Below are positions 1 to 5,451 of a stretch of DNA of 6,343 bases, one piece after another (the stretch's first letter is position 1; every line of letters begins with the position of its first letter). A model generated the notes under the pieces. It saw only the letters and a program-made list of their open reading frames with translations. It was not told the origin of the DNA and did not search any database. The translations under genes were made by a program, and so were the position numbers. Origin of the DNA: an uncultured Pelagibacteraceae bacterium. Its GTDB lineage: Bacteria; Pseudomonadota; Alphaproteobacteria; Pelagibacterales; Pelagibacteraceae. The stretch is from positions 1 through 6,343 of the forward strand of contig CACLNK010000042.1 in the NCBI GenBank assembly GCA_902608305.1, given 5' to 3'.

Positions 1-201
1 GGTTTCATCTCTTTTTGAAATCTTATATAAAGCGCCAGGAACTATTGCTTTTCTTTTTTTTTCTATATCAGCAGCTCTGTACTTGCTTCTAAAAGTGAGT
101 TTAAAATCTTTTAAATTAATTTTTTTTAAAAAAACGCTATCTTTGCATCTACGTTTCATTTGAAAATGATTTAAGTTACTACCATAAGCAAAGTAAAACA
201 T
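1..201 (-). CDS. Gamma-glutamylcyclotransferase-like protein, N-terminal part (runs off window)
   Basis: Only the first 67 codons are present, starting at the ATG whose first base is 201; the 3' part lies beyond base 1. The N-terminus MFYFAYGSNLN carries the YGSN motif (residues 6-9), which binds the gamma-glutamyl substrate in the GGCT/AIG2-like fold. A downstream segment VPGALYKIS (about residues 54-62) matches the conserved 'GALY' strand of the same fold. Members of this superfamily release 5-oxoproline from gamma-glutamyl peptides or glutathione, or act on gamma-glutamylamines, in the cytosol. The catalytic glutamate expected further downstream is outside the window, so activity and exact substrate cannot be judged. 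The start is one base after the TAA of the COG1058 gene, so the two are almost certainly co-transcribed. An AAGAG at 210-214 sits 8 bases before the ATG and supports this start. Family assignment is fairly sure; the specific reaction is inference. Confidence 0.8.
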   Translation of the reverse strand, partial: MFYFAYGSNLNHFQMKRRCKDSVFLKKINLKDFKLTFRSKYRAADIEKKRKAIVPGALYKISKRDET

Positions 202-202
202 C

Positions 203-955
203 TTAACTACTCTTAATTATTTCAATTTTTTTTTTATCTACAAATTCAAAAATTTGAGAATTACAAACTTCTATTTTAGATTTATCATCAGATCTTATCA
301 CAATGGAAACTCCTATTTTTCCAGCTCTAAAAAAAGGATAACTACCAATTTCAACATCTTTATTATTTTCTTGAACTAAAGTTAAAGATTTTGCAATTTC
401 GCTTTCTACTGTTCTTAAATTAATCGTGTGACTAATAATAGGTTTGCCTCCAGAAATCTCATTTTTTAATCCACCTAACATTGATTTTAATATTGAAGGA
501 ACTCCAGGCAAGCAATAAACATTATCAATAATAAAACCTGGGGCACCACTAGTTGGATTCAATATTAATTTAGCATTTGATGGAGTCCATGACATCTTCT
601 GTCTACCTTCATTAAATTCGTCAAGTTTATAATAATTCTCTAAAATCTTATAAGCTTCTTTGTTAACTTCGTATTTTACGTTAAAAGCTTTTGAAATAGA
701 TTTAGCGGTAATATCATCATGAGTTGGTCCAATTCCTCCTGTTGTAAATACATAATTATTTTTTTTTCTTACTATATTTATTGTTTTAACAATAACGTCT
801 TCAATATCAGGTATTACTCTTACTTCTTGAACTTTTACACCTAAGGAATTTAACCATAACGATATAGTACTTGTGTTAGTATCTTGAGTTCTGCCTGACA
901 AAATCTCATTACCAATTATTATTATTGCTGCATTTACTCCTGTATTTTTATTCAT
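203..955 (-). CDS. Stand-alone CinA N-terminal-type (COG1058, MoaB/MogA fold) protein
   Basis: This is a 250-residue protein with the hallmarks of the COG1058 family: GNEILSGRTQDTN at residues 15-27, TTGGIGPTHDD at 71-81, GAPGF at 137-141, LPGVPS at 149-154 and IGSYPFF at 203-209. The first half is the molybdopterin-binding-like (MoaB/MogA) fold. The C-terminal nicotinamide-nucleotide amidase (PncC) domain of full-length CinA is absent, and the length fits the short form common in alphaproteobacteria, so this is not a truncation. Some COG1058 domains have been shown to hydrolyse ADP-ribose, FAD or CoA pyrophosphate bonds; a molybdopterin role is often annotated but not established. The ATG at 955 places the GNEILSG strand at the expected distance from the N-terminus. 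The gene is divergent from sfsA across 21 bp and is followed after one base by a GGCT-like gene. Position 16 is Asn where many relatives have Asp, but the position varies in the family. A 10-base A run encodes Lys241-243. Confidence 0.9.
   Translation of the reverse strand: MNKNTGVNAAIIIIGNEILSGRTQDTNTSTISLWLNSLGVKVQEVRVIPDIEDVIVKTINIVRKKNNYVFTTGGIGPTHDDITAKSISKAFNVKYEVNKEAYKILENYYKLDEFNEGRQKMSWTPSNAKLILNPTSGAPGFIIDNVYCLPGVPSILKSMLGGLKNEISGGKPIISHTINLRTVESEIAKSLTLVQENNKDVEIGSYPFFRAGKIGVSIVIRSDDKSKIEVCNSQIFEFVDKKKIEIIKSS
210..214 (-). promoter_or_regulatory. Probable ribosome binding site of the GGCT-like gene
   Basis: On the minus strand the sequence AAGAG ends 8 bases before the ATG at 201. 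It lies inside the last codons of the upstream gene. It is one of the few purine-rich SD-like sites in the window that is not just an A run. Confidence 0.4.
226..235 (-). repeat. A10 homopolymer in the COG1058 coding sequence
   Basis: Ten T on the plus strand (ten A in the sense strand) fall near the 3' end of the gene and encode three consecutive lysines plus the first base of an isoleucine codon. The reading frame is intact through it. A slip here would change only the last few residues. Confidence 0.9.
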
Positions 956-960
956 TTTTA

Positions 961-990
961 AATATATAATTTATGTATGGAATTTACCAA
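961..990 (-). promoter_or_regulatory. Candidate promoter of the COG1058-GGCT unit
   Basis: Read on the minus strand, a TTGGTA at 990-985 (4 of 6 matches to TTGACA) lies inside the start of sfsA. TATATA (968-963) and TATATT (966-961) follow with 16 or 18 base spacers. Initiation would then fall at about 954-956, at the ATG at 955, so the mRNA would have almost no leader. No Shine-Dalgarno sequence precedes this ATG, which fits leaderless initiation. AT-rich DNA yields such boxes by chance, so this rests mainly on there being no other space for the promoter. Confidence 0.35.
965..970 (+). promoter_or_regulatory. Candidate -10 box of the sfsA-map-pur operon
   Basis: A perfect TATAAT ends 6 bases before the sfsA ATG at 977, so a start at the usual +1 distance would coincide with the A of that ATG and give a leaderless mRNA. 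No good -35 is seen at a 16-18 base spacer (TGTATT at 941-946 is poor). It overlaps the candidate minus-strand -10. It is plausible because only 21 bp separate the divergent genes, but it is unproven. Confidence 0.35.
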
Positions 991-1675
991 GACATTAATA
1001 AAAGGCAAACTTGTAAAAAGATATAAAAGATTTTTTGTAGATATTAAAGTAAATAAACAAACAATAGTTGCTCATTGTCCTAACACTGGATCCATGAAGG
1101 GTCTTTTAAATGTAAATAATGAAGTATGGATATCAAAAAATGACGACCCTAAAAGAAAATTAAAATATACTTTAGAAATAATTAAGGTAAAAAAAAATTT
1201 AGTAGGTGTAAATACTCACTTTGCTAACAAAATTGTCCATCATGGATTATCAAACAATTTAATTAATGAGCTAAACAACGCTCAAAATATAAAACCAGAA
1301 GTTTTTTTTAATAAAAAAACAAGATTTGATTTTTTAGTCGAAAAAAATAATCAAAAAAGTTTTATTGAAGTTAAAAATGTAACTCTATTTAGAGAGAATA
1401 AAATTAGCGAATTCCCTGATGCAATCACTTCTAGAGGGTCAAGGCATTTAAAAACCCTTATTGATGCCATAAAAAAAGGTTATAAATGTTACATAATATT
1501 CTTAGTTCAAATACAGGGAATTGAATATTTTAAAATAGCAAAAGATATAGATAAGGAATATTATCAAAATTATTTAATTGCAAAAAAAGCAGGTGTTAAT
1601 TTTTTAGCTTATCGATGCGAAATTAGTCCAAAAGAAATTAAAGTTGAAAAAAAAATAAAAATTATTGATGAATAA
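977..1675 (+). CDS. sfsA: DNA/RNA nuclease-fold protein SfsA
   Basis: This 232-residue protein is full length for the SfsA family. The N-terminal OB-like part has KLVKRYKRFFVDI (residues 11-23) and HCPNTGSM (33-40). The C-terminal PD-(D/E)XK-type nuclease part has RFDF (116-119, with Asp118), EVKNVTL (131-137, with Glu131 and Lys133) and FPDAITSRGSRHL (146-158). These are the family signatures, and the putative metal-binding Asp/Glu/Lys set is complete. SfsA was named for stimulating maltose genes in E. coli, but the fold and later work indicate a nucleic-acid-binding or nuclease role; its physiological job is unclear. The start at 977 is the one that gives the usual N-terminus; an ATG at 973 is in another frame. 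No Shine-Dalgarno sequence precedes it. It is the first gene of the right-hand operon and its end overlaps map by 8 bases. It contains two A9 runs (1189-1197 and 1647-1655) without loss of frame. Confidence 0.95.
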   Translation: MEFTKTLIKGKLVKRYKRFFVDIKVNKQTIVAHCPNTGSMKGLLNVNNEVWISKNDDPKRKLKYTLEIIKVKKNLVGVNTHFANKIVHHGLSNNLINELNNAQNIKPEVFFNKKTRFDFLVEKNNQKSFIEVKNVTLFRENKISEFPDAITSRGSRHLKTLIDAIKKGYKCYIIFLVQIQGIEYFKIAKDIDKEYYQNYLIAKKAGVNFLAYRCEISPKEIKVEKKIKIIDE

Positions 1676-2438
1676 TTACTCTGAAAAGTTTGAAAAAATG
1701 AGAATTGCTGGAAATCTTGCGGCAAGAACTTTAGATATGCTAACTGATCATGTTAAGCCTGGCACCACCACAGACTTTATCGACAAGATTGGATATGAAT
1801 TCATAAGAGATAATGGTGGGTTCTCGGCACCACTATTTTATAGGGGTTTTAAAAAATCTTTATGTACCTCTCTTAACCATGTTGTCTGTCATGGAATACC
1901 TTCAGATAGAATTTTAAATGAAACGGATATATTAAATATAGATGTAACAGCTATTGTTGATAATCATTATGGAGATACTAGTAGAATGTTTTGTGTAGGA
2001 AATACTCCCATTAAAGCAAATAATCTAATTAATGCTACTTATGAGTCTATGATGAGAGCTATTAATATTTTAAAACCTGGTATTAAGCTGGGTGATATAG
2101 GTTACGAGATACAATCTTATGTTGAGGAAAAAGGTTTTTCAGTAGTAAGAGATTTTTGTGGTCATGGAATTAATACTGTTTTTCATGAATATCCAAATGT
2201 CCTTCATTATGGTAAAAAAAATACAGGTATTGAATTAGTTTCTGGTATGACTTTTACAATTGAACCTATGATAAACAGTGGAAAATATGATGTAAAAATT
2301 TTGGCTGATGGATGGACTGCTGTTACAAAAGATAAATCTTTATCAGCACAATTTGAACATACGGTAGGAATTACAGAAAATGGATATGAAATCTTTACAA
2401 AATCTGCTAAAGATTATTCTAAGCCCCCATACAAATAA
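1668..2438 (+). CDS. map: Type I methionine aminopeptidase
   Basis: The enzyme removes the initiator methionine from new proteins in the cytosol. With the ATG at 1668 the protein has 256 residues. All five metal ligands of the family are visible: Asp92 (in NIDVT), Asp103 (in YGDTSRMF), His166 (in CGHGI), Glu199 (in FTIEPM) and Glu230 (in QFEHTV). Each lies exactly five residues before its E. coli counterpart (97, 108, 171, 204, 235). The substrate-side histidine is His75 in VVCHGIP. There is no N-terminal zinc-binding extension, so this is the short bacterial form. A TTG at 1665 directly before the ATG is in frame and could add one residue, but the ATG is the better start. The gene begins inside the sfsA stop region (8-base overlap) without a clear Shine-Dalgarno sequence, and its TAA shares one base with the purB ATG. 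Both arrangements suggest translational coupling. Confidence 0.97.
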   Translation: MNNYSEKFEKMRIAGNLAARTLDMLTDHVKPGTTTDFIDKIGYEFIRDNGGFSAPLFYRGFKKSLCTSLNHVVCHGIPSDRILNETDILNIDVTAIVDNHYGDTSRMFCVGNTPIKANNLINATYESMMRAINILKPGIKLGDIGYEIQSYVEEKGFSVVRDFCGHGINTVFHEYPNVLHYGKKNTGIELVSGMTFTIEPMINSGKYDVKILADGWTAVTKDKSLSAQFEHTVGITENGYEIFTKSAKDYSKPPYK

Positions 2439-3730
2439 TGATAGCAAGATATTCTAGAAAAGAACTCACAAGTATTTGGTCAGAAGAAAATAAATATAAA
2501 ATTTGGCTTGACGTTGAAATTGCCGCAACACAAGCAATGGAAAAATTAGGCCATATACCTAGAGGAGTATCGTCTATAGTTAAAAAAAAAAGTAAAATTA
2601 ATGTTAAACGAATTCACGCTATTGAATCAAAAGTCAAGCATGATGTAATTGCTTTTTTAACTTCAATAACTGAAAAAACTGGAATTAAAACAAGATATCT
2701 TCATCAGGGTATGACTTCTTCAGATGTGCTGGATACAAGTTTTAATATTCAATTAGTTCAATCAGGAAAAATACTTTTAAAAGATATAGATCAAATATTA
2801 ACAGTACTAAAAAAACAGGCAAAAAAATATAAACTAACACCCTGTATAGGAAGAAGTCATGGTATACATGCTGAACCAATAACTTTTGGTTTAAAGTTAG
2901 CTTCTTTTTATGAAGAATTTAAAAGAAATAAAAAAAGATTACTTAATGCAATTGAAGAAGTCTCGACTTGCGCAATTTCAGGTGCTGTAGGAACCTTTGC
3001 TAATATAAGTCCTAAAGTTGAAAAACATGTTGCCAAAAAACTTAAGCTTAAAGTTGAGCCAATTTCTACACAAATTATACCGAGGGACCGTCATGCATTA
3101 TACTTTTCAGTTTTAGGTATTATCGCTGGATCTGTCGAAAGAGTTGCTACAGAAATAAGACATTTACAAAGAACTGAAGTTTATGAATTACAAGAATATT
3201 TTTCGAAAAACCAAAAAGGTTCGTCGGCTATGCCACATAAAAAAAATCCAATTCTAAGTGAAAATTTAACCGGACTATCTAGAATGGTTAGAAGTTATGT
3301 CACGCCTGCATTAGAGAATATTGCTCTTTGGCATGAAAGAGATATTTCTCACTCGAGTGTTGAAAGAAATATTGGACCAGATGCAAATATAACGCTTGAT
3401 TTTGCTCTTATTAGACTGAGTAATATTTTAAAAAATATGATTGTTTATCCAAAAGCAATGGCCATAAATCTTAGCATAACCAAAGGCTTAATTTTTTCAC
3501 AAGAGATAATGTTGGAGCTTACAAAATCAGGTCTAAGTAGAGAAAAAGCATACAAAATAGTTCAATCTCACGCAAAAAAATGTTTTGCTCAGAATTTAAA
3601 TTTGTTTGATGTTGTTAAAAAGGATCAATTTATAATTGATATAGTTCCCTTGAATAAACTAAAAAAAATATTTAATTCCTCTTCACATTTTAAAAATATA
3701 AATTTAATTTTTAATAGAGTTTTTAAATAA
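2438..3730 (+). CDS. purB: Adenylosuccinate lyase
   Basis: PurB splits SAICAR to AICAR plus fumarate in IMP synthesis, and adenylosuccinate to AMP plus fumarate. It works as a cytosolic homotetramer of the fumarase/aspartase superfamily. The 430-residue length is that of the B. subtilis-type enzyme, and key residues fall at the same numbers: His68 (KHDVIAF), His89 (YLHQGMTSSD), His141 (GRSHGIHAEP), and Lys268 and Glu275. The superfamily signature GSSAMPHKKNP (261-271) carries the flexible-loop serines 262/263. The C-terminal domain (GLIFSQEIMLEL, then SREKAYKIVQ) is complete. The ATG shares its A with the map stop (TAATG), and no Shine-Dalgarno sequence is seen, so translation is probably coupled to map. 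The end forms the same TAATG overlap with purC. An A10 run at 2582-2591 lies early in the gene. In many alphaproteobacteria a small DUF1476 gene lies near purC; none is present between purB and purC here. Confidence 0.97.
   Translation: MIARYSRKELTSIWSEENKYKIWLDVEIAATQAMEKLGHIPRGVSSIVKKKSKINVKRIHAIESKVKHDVIAFLTSITEKTGIKTRYLHQGMTSSDVLDTSFNIQLVQSGKILLKDIDQILTVLKKQAKKYKLTPCIGRSHGIHAEPITFGLKLASFYEEFKRNKKRLLNAIEEVSTCAISGAVGTFANISPKVEKHVAKKLKLKVEPISTQIIPRDRHALYFSVLGIIAGSVERVATEIRHLQRTEVYELQEYFSKNQKGSSAMPHKKNPILSENLTGLSRMVRSYVTPALENIALWHERDISHSSVERNIGPDANITLDFALIRLSNILKNMIVYPKAMAINLSITKGLIFSQEIMLELTKSGLSREKAYKIVQSHAKKCFAQNLNLFDVVKKDQFIIDIVPLNKLKKIFNSSSHFKNINLIFNRVFK
2582..2591 (+). repeat. A10 homopolymer in purB
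   Basis: Ten consecutive A encode three lysines (residues 49-51) and begin the next serine codon. The frame is maintained through the run. It lies early in the gene, so transcriptional slippage or sequencing error here would truncate PurB. Confidence 0.9.
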
Positions 3731-4512
3731 TGAAAAAAGGAAAAAAATTATACGAAGGCAAAGCAAAAATCCTTTATGCTGCTCCTGAAAAAGGTACTGC
3801 CATCCAACACTTTAAGGATCATGCAACAGCCTTTAATAATTTAAAACAATCTACTATTGAAGGTAAAGGTATTTTAAATAACAGAATATCTGAACATATT
3901 CTTTCAAGTCTTAATCAAATAGGTATTGAAACTCATTTAATTAAAAGAATTAATATGAGAGAACAACTAATCAAACTGGTTGAAATTATTCCCATTGAGT
4001 TTGTAATTAGAAATATTGCTACAGGATCATTAACTAAAAGATTAAAAATTGAAGACGGAACTGTTTTAGATAAACCACTAATAGAATTTTTCTACAAAAA
4101 TGATGAGTTGAATGATCCTATGATAGCAAGAGAACATATTTATGCTTTTGAATGGGCAACTGTTGAAGAGTTAGAGTTTATTGTAAATCAATGTTTAAGA
4201 ATAAATGATTTTATGCAAGGAATGTTTAAAGGTGTTGGAATCAAATTAGTTGACTTCAAACTTGAATTTGGAAGATTGATTCAGAACGAAAAAAAAAGAA
4301 TAATATTAGCTGACGAAATAAGCCCCGATACATGTCGACTGTGGGATGTAACTAGTGAAGAAAAATTAGATAAAGATAGATTTAGAAAAGATTTAGGAAA
4401 TTTAATTGAAGCTTATCAAGAAGTTGCTCGAAGATTAAATATTCTTCATGAAGAAACTAATATTAGTTCAGTAAAGTTTGGCAAATTAAGATCAATAAGA
4501 AATAAAAAATAA
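3730..4512 (+). CDS. purC: SAICAR synthetase (phosphoribosylaminoimidazole-succinocarboxamide synthase)
   Basis: PurC joins aspartate to CAIR with ATP to form SAICAR, the substrate PurB then cleaves; the two genes are adjacent here. At 260 residues it is slightly longer than the E. coli enzyme (237), with the extra length mainly at the lysine-rich C-terminus. Signatures seen are LYEGKAKILY (residues 7-16, nucleotide-binding loop), KDHATAFN (29-36), EGKGILNNRIS (44-54), PIEFVIRNIATGSLTKR (88-104), LVDFKLEFG (173-181) and ADEISPDTCRLWD (194-206). All expected ATP- and substrate-binding segments are present. The start codon overlaps the purB stop by one base (TAATG), with at most a weak AGAG upstream. 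It is followed by a 4-base gap before purS, the only gap in this operon. A9 at 4289-4297 is in frame. Confidence 0.97.
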   Translation: MKKGKKLYEGKAKILYAAPEKGTAIQHFKDHATAFNNLKQSTIEGKGILNNRISEHILSSLNQIGIETHLIKRINMREQLIKLVEIIPIEFVIRNIATGSLTKRLKIEDGTVLDKPLIEFFYKNDELNDPMIAREHIYAFEWATVEELEFIVNQCLRINDFMQGMFKGVGIKLVDFKLEFGRLIQNEKKRIILADEISPDTCRLWDVTSEEKLDKDRFRKDLGNLIEAYQEVARRLNILHEETNISSVKFGKLRSIRNKK

Positions 4513-4516
4513 GAAA

Positions 4517-4768
4517 TTGAAAATCTCAATAGTTATAACATTAAAAAAAAATGTTCTAGATCCCCAGGGACTGGTTATTCAAAAAACCTTAAATGGTATG
4601 GGTTTTGATAATGTAGAAAAAGTAAGACAAGGTAAATTTTTTGAAATTGAACTTAGTGAAACTGATAAAAAAAAAGCTAAAGATAAAGCTGAAGAAATTT
4701 GCAAAAAACTTTTAGCTAATTTAGTAATTGAAGATTATAAAATTATTGACAGCTTAAATAACAGTTAA
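4517..4768 (+). CDS. purS: FGAM synthase subunit PurS (TTG start)
   Basis: PurS is the small adaptor subunit that bridges PurQ and PurL so that ammonia can pass from the glutaminase to the synthase; in B. subtilis the complex holds two PurS per PurQ and PurL. The 83-residue length is normal. The family pattern is visible: beta strand KISIVITLKKNV (2-13), VLDPQG (13-18), MGFDNVEKVRQGKFFEI (28-44), then a lysine-rich helix and a final strand. The start is TTG at 4517, 4 bases after the purC stop. The next in-frame ATG is residue 28, which would delete the VLDPQG segment, and no ATG lies between the purC stop and the TTG. Only a weak AAGAAA precedes it. Two A9 runs (4543-4551 and 4667-4675) fall in this very short gene. 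The TAA shares one base with the purQ ATG. Confidence 0.94.
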   Translation: MKISIVITLKKNVLDPQGLVIQKTLNGMGFDNVEKVRQGKFFEIELSETDKKKAKDKAEEICKKLLANLVIEDYKIIDSLNNS

Positions 4769-5451
4769 TGAAATCATCAGTAATAATCTTTCCAGGTTCT
4801 AATTGTGATAGAGACATGGATGTTGCTCTAAAAAAATTTGGTTTTAAAAATCAAATGATTTGGCACAATGATGTAGATTTACCAAAAAATGATCTAGTTG
4901 TTTTACCTGGTGGATTTTCTTATGGGGACTACCTTAGATGTGGAAGTATTGCGGCAAAATCAAAAATTATTCATTCATTAATTAATTACATAAATTCTGG
5001 AGGCTTAGTCTTGGGTATTTGCAATGGTTTTCAAATATTAATTGAAACTGGTTTGTTGCCAGGAGCTCTTCTAAGAAACAAATATTTAGAATTTATTTGT
5101 AAAAATGTATTTGTAAAAATTAAAGACCAAAAAAATAATTACTTTAAAGATATTAAAAAAGATATTTTAAAACTTCACATAGCTCATAATGAAGGTAATT
5201 TTTTTTGTACACAAGATGAAATTAAACTAATTGAAGATAATGATCAAATAGCTCTTTATTATTCTAATGACAAAGGTGAAATTAACGAAAAATTCAATCC
5301 TAATGGATCATTAAAAAATATTGCTGGAATTTTTAATAAGGAAAAAAATGTTTTAGGAATGATGCCTCATCCTGAAAGAATGATTGATAAATACTTATCT
5401 GGAAGTGATGGATCAATTTTTTTTGAAACTTTATTAAATAATTTGAAATAA
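4768..5451 (+). CDS. purQ: FGAM synthase subunit PurQ (glutamine amidotransferase)
   Basis: PurQ hydrolyses glutamine and feeds ammonia to PurL for conversion of FGAR to FGAM. It is a class I (triad) amidotransferase of 227 residues, the usual size for the stand-alone subunit. The catalytic triad is visible: nucleophile Cys85 in GICNGFQIL (83-91), and His201 and Glu203 in MMPHPER (198-204). Other signatures are FPGSNCDRD (8-16), LPGGFSYGDYLRCG (46-59) and IAHNEGNFF (138-146). The middle loop around residues 116-135 is lysine-rich and variable, as in relatives. The ATG shares a base with the purS stop and has no Shine-Dalgarno sequence, and the gene ends in the same TAATG overlap with purL, which would help balance subunit output. 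All residues needed for activity are present. Confidence 0.97.
   Translation: MKSSVIIFPGSNCDRDMDVALKKFGFKNQMIWHNDVDLPKNDLVVLPGGFSYGDYLRCGSIAAKSKIIHSLINYINSGGLVLGICNGFQILIETGLLPGALLRNKYLEFICKNVFVKIKDQKNNYFKDIKKDILKLHIAHNEGNFFCTQDEIKLIEDNDQIALYYSNDKGEINEKFNPNGSLKNIAGIFNKEKNVLGMMPHPERMIDKYLSGSDGSIFFETLLNNLK

Noticed and set aside
120..134. T8A7 tract (120-134) as a terminator or structured element
   Set aside because: It lies inside the GGCT-like coding frame, has no GC-containing stem, and simply encodes Val-Phe-Leu-Lys-Lys-Ile.
226..235. T10 run as a Rho-independent terminator U-tract
   Set aside because: No hairpin precedes it on the plus strand, and no plus-strand gene ends there; it is coding on the minus strand.
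905..913. GNEILSG instead of GDEILSG in the COG1058 protein (Asn16) as a possible loss of activity
   Set aside because: This position varies among family members (Asp, Asn, Thr, Ser), and the second conserved motif TTGGIGPTHDD is intact.
1665..1670. TTG at 1665 as the map start instead of ATG at 1668
   Set aside because: It adds a single residue and is the weaker codon; the adjacent ATG fits equally well, so the ATG was chosen.
1647..1675. Possible slippage at the A9 near the sfsA end producing an SfsA-Map fusion
   Set aside because: map lies in the +1 frame relative to sfsA, but that frame has a TAA at 1656-1658, between the A run and the map start, so a one-base slip ends at once rather than fusing.
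4558..4572. Near-palindrome around TCCCCAGGGA in purS as an operator
   Set aside because: It falls on the codons for the conserved Leu-Asp-Pro-Gln-Gly motif and is explained by protein constraint.
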